From the NCBI GenBank assembly GCA_045807725.1, contig JBJMGV010000062.1, positions 1 to 64,000 of the forward strand: a DNA stretch of 64,000 nt, in the 5' to 3' direction. This document shows, in pieces, positions 26,013 through 36,500 of this stretch. The notes under the pieces were generated by a model. That model saw only the letters and a list, made by a program, of their open reading frames with translations. It made no database searches and was not told where the DNA came from. Source of the DNA: DATENM01 sp045807725 (GTDB lineage: Bacteria > Acidobacteriota > Blastocatellia > UBA7656). The translations under genes and the position numbers were made by a program. The stretch's first letter is position 1. Each line of letters opens with the position of its first letter.

Positions 26013-26699
26013 TCAGGCCAGCTTCTCAGACAGAAAACCGACCACTCGCCGCCAGGCATCTTCCGCTGCCTCACGGTTGTAGACCTCCGGGCGTGTGTCG
26101 TTAAAAAAGGCGTGATTGGCTCCGGGGTAGATCACAACCTCCCCCTCTTTGCCGTAACGCTGCATAGCCTCTCGCAGTCTCTCCATTTTATCGACGGTGA
26201 TCCACTGATCGAGTTCGGCCCCTATAAACAAAACCGGCGCGCTCAACTGCTTCAGCACATCGTCCGCCGGCACGTCGCCGTAGAAAGGCGCTGACGCACG
26301 AATCGCTTGACTATGACAGGCCAACAGCAACGCAAAACTTCCTCCCATACAGAACCCCGTAACCCCAATCCTGTCGCTGCGAACTCCCGGCTGGTTCTTC
26401 AAGAAGGAGACGGCAGCATCCAGCGTAGCAAGCGCCTGCTGCTGATCGAGCCCCTGCATCAAGCGACCGGCTTCTTCCGCATCTTTCGCTACCTTACTAT
26501 TGTAAAGATCGGGCGCAAGCACCACGAACCCGGCGCTGACGAATCGGTCGGCGATCCCACGTATATGGTCGGTAAGCCCCCACCACTCATGCACAAGAAT
26601 TAAGCCCGGAGACTGAGTCCCTTCTTCGACGCCAGCCAGATAACCCCTCATTTGATTATCGCCCACCCTCAATTCCACTAGCTTCCCTTCACCGCTCAT
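26013..26699 (-). CDS. Dienelactone hydrolase family protein
   Basis: A 228-residue alpha/beta hydrolase with the dienelactone hydrolase signs: LILVHEWWGLTDHIRGIADRF, VLAPDLYN, the Cys nucleophile in GVTGFCMGGSFAL (about residue 115), the Asp in IGAELDQWITVD and the His in YPGANHAFFND. The family opens cyclic lactones or similar esters in aromatic breakdown or detoxification. AAAGG immediately precedes the ATG. Confidence 0.9.
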   Translation of the reverse strand: MSGEGKLVELRVGDNQMRGYLAGVEEGTQSPGLILVHEWWGLTDHIRGIADRFVSAGFVVLAPDLYNSKVAKDAEEAGRLMQGLDQQQALATLDAAVSFLKNQPGVRSDRIGVTGFCMGGSFALLLACHSQAIRASAPFYGDVPADDVLKQLSAPVLFIGAELDQWITVDKMERLREAMQRYGKEGEVVIYPGANHAFFNDTRPEVYNREAAEDAWRRVVGFLSEKLA

Positions 26700-26824
26700 C
26701 CTTTTCTACCTCCAATCATTCTCTAACTATTTTCTTTATGATCAAGAAAAATAGAAACGTTATCAGACTCAAGGTTGACTTTGCGCCGGTCACAGGAATC
26801 GACGGCCTGCGGTGAGGCCGCGCG

Positions 26825-27541
26825 TCAGAGCGCCGCTCTTGACTGTAAACGCCTCCAGTCCTCAAGGCTGGACATTCGCATAAAGATGTTGGTCTGCCGT
26901 TCATCACCAATCGTACTGACCGGGCGCGCGGCATAATTGTGGCCCGGGTACAAAAGAGTCGCGGCTGGCAGCCTACCCAACACCTGGGTCAATGAGTAAT
27001 AGAGTTGCTCACTATCGCCGCCAGGAAGGTCTACGCGGCCACACCCGCCGATAAACAGAGTGTCCCCGGAAACCAGAGACGAATCGACCAGAAAACATTG
27101 GCTGCCGGGCGTGTGCCCCGGCGTGTGAAGAAACGTGATGGCCGCGCCGCCAACCTGTAGCCGCTCACCGCCGCGCACCTTGACCATATCATTGTCCGAC
27201 AGCCCTGTGATCAGCTTCACCCCTGCGACCTCTTCCTCGTTGACGTAGACCTTCACCGGACGCCGTTCCTGTAATTGGCTGATGCCGTCTATGTGCAACC
27301 CAAGCAAGTCGCCGCCAATATGGTCAGGGTGATAATGCGTCGCCAGCGCTCCCTTCAACGATAACTCCAAGCGCTCAATCTCATTCAGGATTCCCTCGAT
27401 GTCCCAGGCAGGGTCAATCACAACGCACTCGCGCGTCTCGTCGTCGCCGATCAAATAAACGAAGTTCGCCATCTGCCCGGCGAAGCGATCCGCCCGCGCG
27501 AAATCGCGTCCGGCCAACAACTGCTTAACGAAAATCCCCAT
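26825..27541 (-). CDS. Metallo-beta-lactamase fold hydrolase, glyoxalase II/persulfide dioxygenase-like
   Basis: A 238-residue MBL-fold protein from ATG 27541 (AAGGGAAG upstream). Metal ligands are clear: ATHYHPDHIGGD (HxHxDH, about 75-80), FLHTPGHTPGSQ, SGDTLFIGGCGRVDLPGGD and YPGHNYA. The GCGRVDLPGGD stretch is closer to the ETHE1/YcbL group than to classical glyoxalase II, so thiol-ester or persulfide substrates are likely. Confidence 0.85.
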   Translation of the reverse strand: MGIFVKQLLAGRDFARADRFAGQMANFVYLIGDDETRECVVIDPAWDIEGILNEIERLELSLKGALATHYHPDHIGGDLLGLHIDGISQLQERRPVKVYVNEEEVAGVKLITGLSDNDMVKVRGGERLQVGGAAITFLHTPGHTPGSQCFLVDSSLVSGDTLFIGGCGRVDLPGGDSEQLYYSLTQVLGRLPAATLLYPGHNYAARPVSTIGDERQTNIFMRMSSLEDWRRLQSRAAL

Positions 27542-27627
27542 CGCTGACTTCCCTTCTTTGGCTGCGCCCAACCCAGCCGGCCTCGCTGCTTGAAAAATAG
27601 CTGACGGCTGAGGTAAAACTCTAGCCT

Positions 27628-27993
27628 ATGAATTGCTTCAGAGCCAGAACCGAACGCTACGGCCTTCTCTGCCTTCTTCTGCTACTGGTCGCGCTCATCA
27701 GCGCTTGCAGTTCCAGGCAAGAGAGGGCGCGCAAAGCCGTCGAAGAAAATCTCAAAAACAACGGCGTCCGCGAATTGATTGTCGATTACTTCCACCCTGC
27801 CAATAGTATGCCCGACAAAGCCTACATCGCTGTGACTGTCACCTACAACCAGGGGACTTCCAGCGGCGAGTTTCAAAAAGAGTACCTGGGCTACATCCTC
27901 AAGCAGGATGGCCAGAATTGGCAGGTTGAAAAAAACACTTTCTACACCAAAGACAAAGACAGGGCCGAGAGCGCGCTGGCCGGCGGGAAGTGA
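27628..27993 (+). CDS. Small lipoprotein of unknown function
   Basis: A 121-residue protein with a lipoprotein signal (LLCLLLLLVALISAC, Cys about residue 27). The mature part is charged with a strand-rich centre (YIAVTVTYNQ, EFQKEYLGYILKQDGQNWQVEK) resembling small DUF4878-like or cystatin-like folds; no firm family. It stands alone between divergent and convergent neighbours. Confidence 0.7.
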   Translation: MNCFRARTERYGLLCLLLLLVALISACSSRQERARKAVEENLKNNGVRELIVDYFHPANSMPDKAYIAVTVTYNQGTSSGEFQKEYLGYILKQDGQNWQVEKNTFYTKDKDRAESALAGGK

Positions 27994-28073
27994 GGCTCGC
28001 GCTGCTCGCCCGCGCCTTCCGCTTCAGCAAGATCACCCATCGACAAGAGCCGCATCAACCTGAGCAGACAGGG

Positions 28074-28547
28074 TCATTTCTCTCGCTTCCGGTAGCCGCT
28101 GGTCGCCTCGCCATACTGCGTGCGATACCAATCGATCTCATCGCTGAAGCCGGCCTCGCCGCGCTCGAACAGGCGTGCGCCGATGCCCGTGCCGTAATAT
28201 CCGCCGGGCGGTAACGGGCCGTACATTTCCTGACTTGCATCCGATGGCTTCGGCTTCTCTTTGCGATAAGGCCGTTCGTAGCCGCCGCCTATGCCGAAGC
28301 CCTTCGCCCGCGCCGACAGATTACGCGACGGGTGGCGGGATTGAAAGGCTGCGCCGCCACGAACCTCTTCACTGCTCCCGCCCGGCTCGTTGATGGCGTT
28401 AATGTCACGCGCGTAGCCGCTCTTTTCCACCCACTTGCCCGCCTCGCCATGCGAACTGCCGATGCGGGCCGATTTGTCGCTGGCCGTCTCTTTGATCACA
28501 TCGCCTTCGGCCTTCAACGTTTCACTCTTCTCGTCTACTTCAGCCAT
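28074..28547 (-). CDS. Hydrophilic, probably disordered protein of unknown function
   Basis: A 157-residue, highly charged, Gly/Ser/Arg-rich protein without hydrophobic core, signal or membrane segment. Stretches such as GIGGGYERPYRKEKPKPSD and GPLPPGGYYGTGIGARLFE suggest low-complexity structure. Codon positions look coding (GC-rich third positions) and it lies 42 bases downstream of the NtrC-type regulator gene on the same strand. I do not recognise it. Confidence 0.5.
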   Translation of the reverse strand: MAEVDEKSETLKAEGDVIKETASDKSARIGSSHGEAGKWVEKSGYARDINAINEPGGSSEEVRGGAAFQSRHPSRNLSARAKGFGIGGGYERPYRKEKPKPSDASQEMYGPLPPGGYYGTGIGARLFERGEAGFSDEIDWYRTQYGEATSGYRKREK

Positions 28548-28589
28548 TCACCTGCATCCTTCCCATATGATTTAACCCGATGCCCTATT

Positions 28590-30014
28590 CTACAGCGAAG
28601 ACGCCCTGACCTGCACGTTCTCTTCATCATCCATGAGATCGCTATCGTCATCGCGCAAGTGACCGCCATAGCCGTATTGCCGCAGCCGGCGATATAACGT
28701 CCGCCGATCTATACCGAGAATCTGCGCCGTCCGTATCTGATGGCCCCCCATCTTTTCGAGTATCTTGATGATGTACCGGCGCTCGACTTCGGCCAGGGGC
28801 ACGTTGTCAAGCACAGCCTCTTCGACGATGTCGCGTTCCGGCGCAGTCACACTCGCCGGCAGATCGTCCATCGTCAGGATGTCGCCATTTCCCATAGTCA
28901 AGGCGTGCTCGACCGCGTTCTCAAGCTCGCGCACGTTGCCGGGCCAGGAATGGGTCATCAACACGCGCATCGCTTCGCTCGAAAAACGGCGGCCCGGTTC
29001 GCCGTGCTGTTGCGCGAATTTCTGTAAGAAATGATTCACCAGCAGCGGAATGTCTTCGCGCCGATCTTTGAGGTCAGGCAGCCGCACAGGCACCACGCTC
29101 AGGCGATAGAAGAGGTCCTGGCGAAACTCGCCGCGCCTGACCGCTTCTTCAAGGTCGAGGTTGCTGGCCGAAACCAGGCGGATATCTATGGTAATGTTCT
29201 CGCGCCCGCCGACGCGCCGCACCACACGCTCCTGCAAGACGCGCAGCAGCTTCACCTGTAGGTTCGATGACAGCGTGTTGATCTCGTCGAGGAAGACTGT
29301 GCCGCCCTGTGCCTCTTCGAGCAGACCCCGCCGCGTCTCGTGTGCGCCGGTGAAGGCCCCTTTCTGGTGGCCGAAGAGTTCCGATTCGAGCAACGTCTCA
29401 GGAATGGCCGAGCAATTGATCGGCATAAAGGGCGCGTCGCGCCGGTCCGAGTTATAGTGAATCGCCCGCGCCACCAGTTCCTTGCCTGTGCCGGTCGAAC
29501 CAATGATGAGCGCCGAGGCGTCGCGCCGCGCCGCAATGCGACGAATCACCTCGAACAATTGCATCATCGGCTTGCTGCGCCCGACGATGTTCGAGAAGTT
29601 GTAGCGGTCGCGCACCTCTGCCCGCAACTCGCGCACTTCGCGGCGCAGGCTGCGCCGTTCGAGCGCCTTCTCGACCGTGATCGCCAGTTCGTCAAGCTGA
29701 AAGGGCTTGCCGATGTAATCCTCCGCCCCGAGCTTCATCGCTTCGACCGCCGACGAGATCGAGCTGAAGGCTGTCATGATGATGACGGCAACATCCTGCC
29801 ACTCCAGCCGCAGCCGCGCCAGCAGCTCAAGCCCGCTCATGCCCGGCAGCTTGATGTCTGTAATCACCAGCGCAAAATCTTCTTCTTCCAGGCGCGCAAT
29901 GGCATCTTCGCCATTCTGCACCGCCGCGACCTTGTAGCCTTTGTCGCCGAAAAAGGACATCAGCAGATCACACATCTGCGCTTCGTCTTCGACGATGAGT
30001 ATCTTCTGTTTCAT
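28590..30014 (-). CDS. NtrC-family sigma-54 response regulator
   Basis: A 474-residue regulator with a receiver domain (phospho-acceptor Asp53 in VITDIKLPGMSG; Lys103), AAA+ domain with Walker A GSTGTGKE (172-179), the sigma-54 contact loop GAFTGA (219-224), Walker B GGTVFLDEIN and the R-finger region, and a C-terminal Fis-type helix-turn-helix (IRTAQILGIDRRTLYRRLRQYG, about 428-449). It activates sigma-54 promoters on phosphorylation by the kinase just upstream, 12 bases apart. Target genes are not evident. Confidence 0.93.
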   Translation of the reverse strand: MKQKILIVEDEAQMCDLLMSFFGDKGYKVAAVQNGEDAIARLEEEDFALVITDIKLPGMSGLELLARLRLEWQDVAVIIMTAFSSISSAVEAMKLGAEDYIGKPFQLDELAITVEKALERRSLRREVRELRAEVRDRYNFSNIVGRSKPMMQLFEVIRRIAARRDASALIIGSTGTGKELVARAIHYNSDRRDAPFMPINCSAIPETLLESELFGHQKGAFTGAHETRRGLLEEAQGGTVFLDEINTLSSNLQVKLLRVLQERVVRRVGGRENITIDIRLVSASNLDLEEAVRRGEFRQDLFYRLSVVPVRLPDLKDRREDIPLLVNHFLQKFAQQHGEPGRRFSSEAMRVLMTHSWPGNVRELENAVEHALTMGNGDILTMDDLPASVTAPERDIVEEAVLDNVPLAEVERRYIIKILEKMGGHQIRTAQILGIDRRTLYRRLRQYGYGGHLRDDDSDLMDDEENVQVRASSL

Positions 30015-30026
30015 ATCGCTCTGCCA

Positions 30027-31085
30027 TTAAGCCGTGCGGCCTGATACCAGGCCACCGGCTCCCTTTGGAAGATAGACCACTAAAGCGACGCCGCGACCAT
30101 CAACCGGCAACGCCGCCACCTTCGCACCGTAATCATCGAGTATCTCTTTAGCCAGCGCCAGCCCCATGTCTTCAGCCCCCCAGCGACGCTCAACCGACAG
30201 GAAGCCCGCGAAAGACTCCGCGTAATTCTGGCTGCGCCCTTCACGATCAACGCCCAATAATTGCACGCCTATGAAGCCGGGCATCTCTGCCGGCTGCTCG
30301 ATGATCAATTCGAGTTGTCCCCCTGCGCCGAGCCGCCTCCCGGCATTCAACAAAAGATTGAAGAATGCCTGGCGCAAGCGCGGGCCATCGCCGTAGATTA
30401 CCGGCGGCGCGCTCTTGCAATCGAGCACCACACGGACGCTGGCCTTCCGCAGATGACTGCCCATCAGGTCAAGCGAATCGCCGAGAAAGCCTTTCAGTTC
30501 GATGGCATCGACGCGTCCCTGCGAAGGCCGCGCCAGGTCGAGCATAATACGTATGTACTCGGCGACCCGCCGCGTCTGTTCTAATATGGCCATCAACTCC
30601 TTATGACCCGTCTCCTCCGGCTTCGTCCGCATCAACAGGTATTCAGCATACCCCGAAATGATATTGAGAGGTGTCCCCACATCGTGGGCTATGCCCGACA
30701 TCATTTGCCCGAGAGTGGCAAAATGCTCAACTTTCAACAAAGCATCCTGCGAAAGCGCTTCAGGGCGGCTGACGACTCTGGCAAAGGCCAACAGTCCGCC
30801 GGCCTCGCCCTTCAGCGGCACAATGGTGACGACGCGCCCGTCCTTAGCGTTGTGGACTTGCGTAGGCTTTCCGCCCTCTAGCGCCTCGTCGTGAGGGCAA
30901 GCGCCTTGCGGAAAGAGTTCTCCACAACGCCGCCCCAGCCAGGCGTCCGCCGTGCCTCCCAACGATTCAAGCAGGCGCGGATTAATGTAGAGAGTCTGGC
31001 CATCCTCGGCGTGAATTGAAACCTCTTCGTCGAGAAAGTCGAGCAAGTTCAGCCAGGGTGCTATTCGTTGATTGGTTAAATCCAT
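30027..31085 (-). CDS. Histidine kinase with PAS domain, partner of the NtrC-type regulator
   Basis: A 352-residue soluble kinase without membrane segments. Residues about 12-105 are a PAS-like sensor (VSIHAEDGQTLYINPRLLE) containing a CGELFPQGACPHD stretch with two Cys. The H-box is GIAHDVGTPLNIISGY with His134; an N-box-like FFNLLLNAGRR follows. The G1 box (normally DxGxG) reads GVDREGRSQ and G2 reads GLALAKEI, so the ATP site is degenerate. It ends 12 bases before the regulator gene. Confidence 0.85.
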   Translation of the reverse strand: MDLTNQRIAPWLNLLDFLDEEVSIHAEDGQTLYINPRLLESLGGTADAWLGRRCGELFPQGACPHDEALEGGKPTQVHNAKDGRVVTIVPLKGEAGGLLAFARVVSRPEALSQDALLKVEHFATLGQMMSGIAHDVGTPLNIISGYAEYLLMRTKPEETGHKELMAILEQTRRVAEYIRIMLDLARPSQGRVDAIELKGFLGDSLDLMGSHLRKASVRVVLDCKSAPPVIYGDGPRLRQAFFNLLLNAGRRLGAGGQLELIIEQPAEMPGFIGVQLLGVDREGRSQNYAESFAGFLSVERRWGAEDMGLALAKEILDDYGAKVAALPVDGRGVALVVYLPKGAGGLVSGRTA

Positions 31086-31502
31086 CAGCGCTTCCTGTTA
31101 CAACCGTTGCCGGGGACAAGTCATTACCAAACGTCCTCTCCATAGGCCAGACTGAGCACGTCGCCAGCCCGGATCATCGCCTGCTTTGTTGAATCAGGTA
31201 GAAGACCTTTTGGTCTCAGAGCAAAGGGCATACCACCTGCCGACCTGGATTTTAGTGTACAACAAGAGTCATTTTAAGCCGCCGCACGTTAACCTGCAAC
31301 AATCCTGCGACAGACCTGTCCCAGGTTATCCCATTCAGCCTGAGCCTGACCGGCACTCTCGTCGTCTCGTTCTAGAGGTTCCGCTCAAAAAAATAGCAAA
31401 GGCAGCCAATTCAGCAAACCCGGCTCGCAGCACTGTCTCATCGGACTTAGAATCTGTAGAGATTGAATCTCCCGTATCCTTCAACTCATCGGCGCGCAGG
31501 CT
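31086..31502. other. Intergenic region upstream of the kinase gene
   Basis: 417 bases. It must hold the kinase promoter (leftward), but I see no convincing sigma-70 or sigma-54 box. The only structure is a small hairpin AGACC-TTTT-GGTCT near 31203-31216. A rightward frame across it runs on into the antisense of the next gene and is not credible. Confidence 0.4.
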
Positions 31503-31541
31503 TATAAAAAAAGAGCAGGAAGGGATATCCCTTCCTGCTCT
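31503..31541 (-). terminator. Rho-independent terminator of the 31579-33252 gene
   Basis: A perfect 30-base palindrome, 15 bases per arm (31512-31541; arms AGAGCAGGAAGGG), is followed on the minus strand by a run of T (31511-31505), 38 bases after the stop codon. Confidence 0.85.
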
Positions 31542-31578
31542 GATTCGCTCTCGTTATCTCTCAGCGCGAACGCCTGAC

Positions 31579-33252
31579 TTACTTCTTGGAGATATTGCAC
31601 GGACGCCGTATGGATGGCGTAGGGCTTTGGCCGCCCCTCTCACTCGGTGAGACCGTCGAAGTAACCGTCGCCGCCGAAGCAGTGCTAACGTTCTGCACCG
31701 CACTGCCAAGGCGTCGGGCCACAAGCAGCTCCCCGGGTTCGGCGATCTGCTCGGCTGCCGCATCCAGGCCATACGAATTGATCGCCACGACGCTGTCGCG
31801 CGAAGCTGAATAATCGATGCGCCCGGTGCGCGAACCGATTTGCGTGAGTACAGACAGCCCTAACGATTCCGTCGCGTCAGTGGTACTCAAGGCCAGCACT
31901 TTGCCCGACCGTGTGGCCAGCATCCACTGCGAATCCTGTCCGTCAATCAGAGGGGTCAGTCCGTCCTCGCCACGGAAATCGTCTGAGAAGACCTTGCTGG
32001 CCAGCACCTTGTTCATGCCCTTGTTGAATCGCGCTATCGCGAGCGCCGGCGGCTCGACCGAGTTAAACAGGCTCAGCGTGCGAATGACGCTGCCTCCCTT
32101 GCCTGGACGACCGTTCGCAGGCTTTCTGATCTGCGCCGTGTAGCCCTGCCTGACGATGCCCGCCATCCGCTTAGATATATCCAACTTTAGAATGCGCGGG
32201 CCGCCTTCGCTACCAGTGGCCATGGCGTCGAATTGCACCAGACGCTTGAGCGAGGCGGCGCGTTCTGTGCTGTTCAAGTCCACCTGAAAGAGACTGCCGT
32301 CGCTGGTTGCGACCAGCGCAGGCCGTATAAAATTGTTGTTGACCGTAATCGGGGCCAGGACTTCGATGGAGCTACCGGCGGTGATGTAAACGCCCTCAGG
32401 AAAATCTTCTGGGTACAGGCGCTTTTGTAATTGCATAGTGCCATCGCCAGAGAGATCATAAAAGGAAAGCTCCGTGTGATTCTTTACGGTCTCTTTTTCC
32501 TGCACCTGCTGGTTCCAGTACACCGACAGGGTGCGAGTCGCTTCATCAACATCAAGGTAGGCGATTCGAGCGCCGGCATCATAAGCCTCTGCCTTCACCA
32601 GATCAACGCGGTAGAGGTAGCCGTGATTTACATTGTAGGTGAAAACCGATGCGCCGTTGGTAAAGAGCAGCAAGTCGCCACCGAAGACAAGCCGGAGATC
32701 ATCGGGCGCGTCGGGCGTCGTCGCTTCTCCTACGCCGGCAATATCAAAGATCACTACATCATCGTCAAAGGTCGGCTTGCCATACACATCGAGATTGACG
32801 TGCATATAAGCAAGAGCCGCGATCTCCTTGACACCATCGTCGGTCTTTTCGTAGCGCGTGCCGCGCACATAAACGATGCTGGTCTTGTCGTCAAAAACGA
32901 GCTTGGTCGGATAATAGAGCCGCTTATGGTCCACCTGACTCTCGATGACATGAGATTGCAGCCCGTCGCTCGGCTTTTTCATGTCAACCAGATAGATACT
33001 ATAATTGTCCAGCTCATCAACCGCCGCCGCTTCTGTCGGCATCTTCGAAGGCGCATAGGGCGCAACCATAATGTAGCGGTCATTCACAAACGCCGTGGTG
33101 TTGTTCGCGCCATCCGCCCCAACCAAGTCTACCGATGACACCTTCCACGGCTGGGCTGCCTGCGGCGAACTGCCAATCAACCCGCTAAGAAGCATCAACG
33201 CGATCAGCAGTATTCCCAGGCGGGCAGCGTTCCGAGTTTTGCCCCTTTTCAT
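31579..33252 (-). CDS. Exported protein of unknown function, probable beta-propeller
   Basis: Start ATG 33252 (GGGA site upstream) gives 557 residues with a signal peptide (LGILLIALMLLSGLIGSSPQAA). The body is a series of short beta-rich segments with interspersed Asp/Gly turns (YSIYLVDMKKP, SIVYVRGTRYE, RLVFGGDLLLFTNGASVF, TRTLSVYWNQQ, QWMLATRSGKVLALS), suggesting a propeller, but no named repeat matches. The C-terminal 35 residues are Ser/Pro rich. Monocistronic: own promoter at 33450-33478 and terminator at 31503-31541. Confidence 0.65.
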   Translation of the reverse strand: MKRGKTRNAARLGILLIALMLLSGLIGSSPQAAQPWKVSSVDLVGADGANNTTAFVNDRYIMVAPYAPSKMPTEAAAVDELDNYSIYLVDMKKPSDGLQSHVIESQVDHKRLYYPTKLVFDDKTSIVYVRGTRYEKTDDGVKEIAALAYMHVNLDVYGKPTFDDDVVIFDIAGVGEATTPDAPDDLRLVFGGDLLLFTNGASVFTYNVNHGYLYRVDLVKAEAYDAGARIAYLDVDEATRTLSVYWNQQVQEKETVKNHTELSFYDLSGDGTMQLQKRLYPEDFPEGVYITAGSSIEVLAPITVNNNFIRPALVATSDGSLFQVDLNSTERAASLKRLVQFDAMATGSEGGPRILKLDISKRMAGIVRQGYTAQIRKPANGRPGKGGSVIRTLSLFNSVEPPALAIARFNKGMNKVLASKVFSDDFRGEDGLTPLIDGQDSQWMLATRSGKVLALSTTDATESLGLSVLTQIGSRTGRIDYSASRDSVVAINSYGLDAAAEQIAEPGELLVARRLGSAVQNVSTASAATVTSTVSPSERGGQSPTPSIRRPCNISKK

Positions 33253-33449
33253 TGCGCTTTCCCTTTCACCCTCTGGGCCATCCCTCAGGATATGCCTCAC
33301 GGTTTCATTATGGCTTAACGTGTGGGAGCCTACTTCATCCCTATCTTTTGAATGCGAACGGCTCGTGCCTGCCGACCCAGCCGCTTGTGATTTATAACCC
33401 AGTCCTGAGCTTCCAGCAGCTACACATCCGGCAATCTTAGGACAGCCCG

Positions 33450-33478
33450 ATGATATGGCTAAACCTAGCCATAGTCAA
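33450..33478 (-). promoter_or_regulatory. Probable promoter with palindromic operator in its spacer
   Basis: On the minus strand TTGACT (33478-33473), 17 bases, TATCAT (33455-33450). The spacer is almost entirely one palindrome, ATGGCTA-AACC-TAGCCAT on the plus strand (33455-33472), placed where a repressor would block polymerase. It faces the exported protein gene 200 bases downstream. Confidence 0.55.
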
Positions 33479-33546
33479 GCAATTCTTTACCGCGCGCGCC
33501 TGCATGTCCAGTGCGTCAAACGCCTGGAATGACTGTGGACAACGGC

Positions 33547-36500
33547 TCACACGCGCTCCTCGCGCTGTATGCCGAGCTGCCCCATCTTGAGGCGCAAGCC
33601 GCGCCGCGACAAGCCCAGATCAATCGCCGTCCTCGACAGGTTATTGCGATTGCGCGACAGCGCCTCTGCGATCAGTTGCCGCTCAAGCGCCGCCGTCGCA
33701 TCCTTGAGCTTGCCGCCGCCGTTCGGCATTAGTGGTTTCGGCCTGTGACCGTTCCCATTTGTCGAGTAAGCCGAATGGCTGGCCGCCGCGTAGTAACTGC
33801 GGTCGCCGTTCAGCGGCGAGCGGCCTCCTGCCATTGGCCTGCGCGGATGCACGACCTCTGGCGACAGGTCTTCAACCGATATGCGCGCCCCTTCATACGC
33901 GTACGCGACGACGCGCTCCATCTCGTTGCGTAATTGCCGCACATTGCCCGACCAGTCATAACCGATCAGCGCGTCTATCGCCTCTTGCGTCATAGTGATT
34001 CCCTGCTTGCCCGAACGCAACGAGAAGTGATCAAGGAAGTGCGCGGCTAATACGGGCACCTCTTCGCGCCGATCACGCAGCGGCGGCACGTGTATGCGAA
34101 TGATGTTCAGGCGGTGGAACAGGTCTTCGCGGAAACGCCCTTCCTCGACCGCGCGCTCTAGGTCGGCATTGGTCGCCGCTATGACGCGCACATCAACGCG
34201 CAAAGGCTTGGTTTCTCCAATCGGCTGTATCTCGCCTTCCTGCAAAAACCGCATCAGCTTGGGCTGCACTTCCAACGACAGGTCGCCGATCTCATCCAGA
34301 AACAGAGTGCCGCCTTCCGCCGCCTTGACGATGCCAGGGTAATTTGTCGTCGCTCCGGTGAATGACCCGCGCCGGTGGCCGAATAACTGGCTGTCGATGA
34401 TCTCTTTCGGCGTCGCCGTGCAGTTGAACGGCAGGAAGATGGCGCGCGCACGCGCCGACTGACCGTGGATGTGTCGCGCCACTAGCTCTTTGCCGGTCCC
34501 CGATTCGCCGGTAATCAACACCGTCACGTCGCTGGTGCGTATCTTATAAATCTTGTCGATAACGTCGAACATCGAAGCGCTGCCGATAATGAAACCCGGC
34601 ATGATCGTCTGCACGCGCTGCTCAGCGTCGACGACCATCGAGCCGCGCGCCGCCGCCCGCAGCGAACACGTTTCCAAACCAAGCTCGGCCTGCTTCAACA
34701 GCGGCTGCAAGCGCGATGCGTCGAATGATTCGCCAACGCCAACATAAACCGCAATGGGCACACGCGTGTTCTCACAAATCCGAAATAGCAAGCCCTGCGC
34801 TTGACGCGCCACATCGTCGGCGTTTGCCATGTCCAGCCTGTCGCATAGGCGGTCTGCCTCGCTACGTGCAATTCCCTGCGTGGCCAGAGCTTCTAACTCG
34901 CCCGACTCTTCTATTCGGCAGATGATCACACATTCGACCGAAAAATTCTCGAAGATGACGGCGGCCAGTTCCTGCACCAGCAGTTCTCGCGTCGCCGAGG
35001 CCTCGATCAGCCGCTGCATTAACAACACGTCATTGACCGGCGAGACGCGGATGGCTTGCGGTTCGCCTTCGCCTTGTTCTAATGAAGCAAGCGCCTTGGC
35101 GGTCAAGTCTAGGTCGGGTTCGGCATCCATCTGCTCGAAGATCACTCGCGCTTGCGTCAGGTTCCCAAGGGCTCCTTTAAGGTCGCGTGCCTTCTTGAGT
35201 AAGAGGCCCATTTCATAGTAGCTCTTTGCCAGATCGTATGGAATTGCCGTCGTTGTAAAGATCGAGATGCTCTGGGCAATATGTTGCTTAGCCTCTGCGA
35301 GCCGCCCATTGGCGGATTCCAGCTGCCCGTAAAGACGCTGGATAAGGCCAGAAACAGGCAGGTACATCTCTTCCTTCAAGCGTCCCTGAGCCAGTTCAAG
35401 ATACTCTTTGGCCTGCTCAAGCCCGCCCTGCGCAATATAGAACTCAGCCAGTCCAACCATAGCCAGGGTCAGGCCATAAAGGTCGCCGATAGAAGTGGAC
35501 AACTGCAAGGTCTGACGCAGTGTCTTGAGCGCCGCCTCATACCTGCCGGCCCCTCTGTGGACAGCGGCTAGAGTTCGCAGGATGCCGCTCTCCAGCCACT
35601 TGTCGCTTGTTCCCGCAACGAAGGCAAGGCTCTTCTTTAAATGTTCTTCAGCCTGCACGTACTTGCCCTGTGCGCATAATATGTCGGCCATTGTGATGCG
35701 CGCCATTGCCTCTGGGCTGGGCTTCGCATACCTTTCGGCGATGTCTACAGCTTTCTCTAATATCCTCAGCGCCTCTTCCCATTGGCCGGATGACTTCAAG
35801 ATGTCTCCGAGATTATTGCAGGCCAAGACGAGGTAATCCTTCTGCCCCCCCTTCTCCAGGTAGGTAATCGCGCGCTGTAAATAATTGATGGCTTCTTGTG
35901 TTTCGCCGGGATAGTCTCCACCGCCTGTCCCTATTGTGCCAATATCAAGGAGGATCATTCCGATCAGGTTGGTGTTGGTTGAGCCTTCGGCAAGTTCGAG
36001 CGCCTTGAGATAGTGCTGCCGCGCGCTGGAGAAAGCCCCTTCACTAAAATCCACCGTGCCGAGCCGTATGTAAACTTGCGCCAGCAACTCGCGGTCGAAG
36101 GAGGTCTTCTGATTAGCCGCTGCCACGAGGTGGTCGCGAGCAATGCGAAACTCATTAATCTCGATGTATGTCCGCCCCAACGCGCAATGCGCTTCGCTTG
36201 TGCCCAAGTCATCGCCGATTTCGATGAACAGGCGCTTGGCCTCGTTCAATTCGGCAATCGCCTTCGGGTAATTGCCCAGGAAGCTGTGCACCCAGCCGAG
36301 GCGAAGGCGCAGTCGTCCGCGCAGCCGCGTCGGCAAGCCGCCGGTCAATCGCTGGTCTTCGTACCGCTCGATGACTTTGTAAGCTTCATCATATTTACTC
36401 AGCTCTTCGAGCGCTTTGCTCAACAGCGAGCGGACGCGTGCCTCCTCCTCAACGCCCATCGGCCCGTCGGCCAGCGCCGCCTCAAAAGCCTCGACCGCCG

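Noticed and set aside
31186..31650. Rightward gene upstream of the kinase
   Set aside because: It runs through a clear terminator palindrome and into the antisense of the next gene, with no recognisable product.
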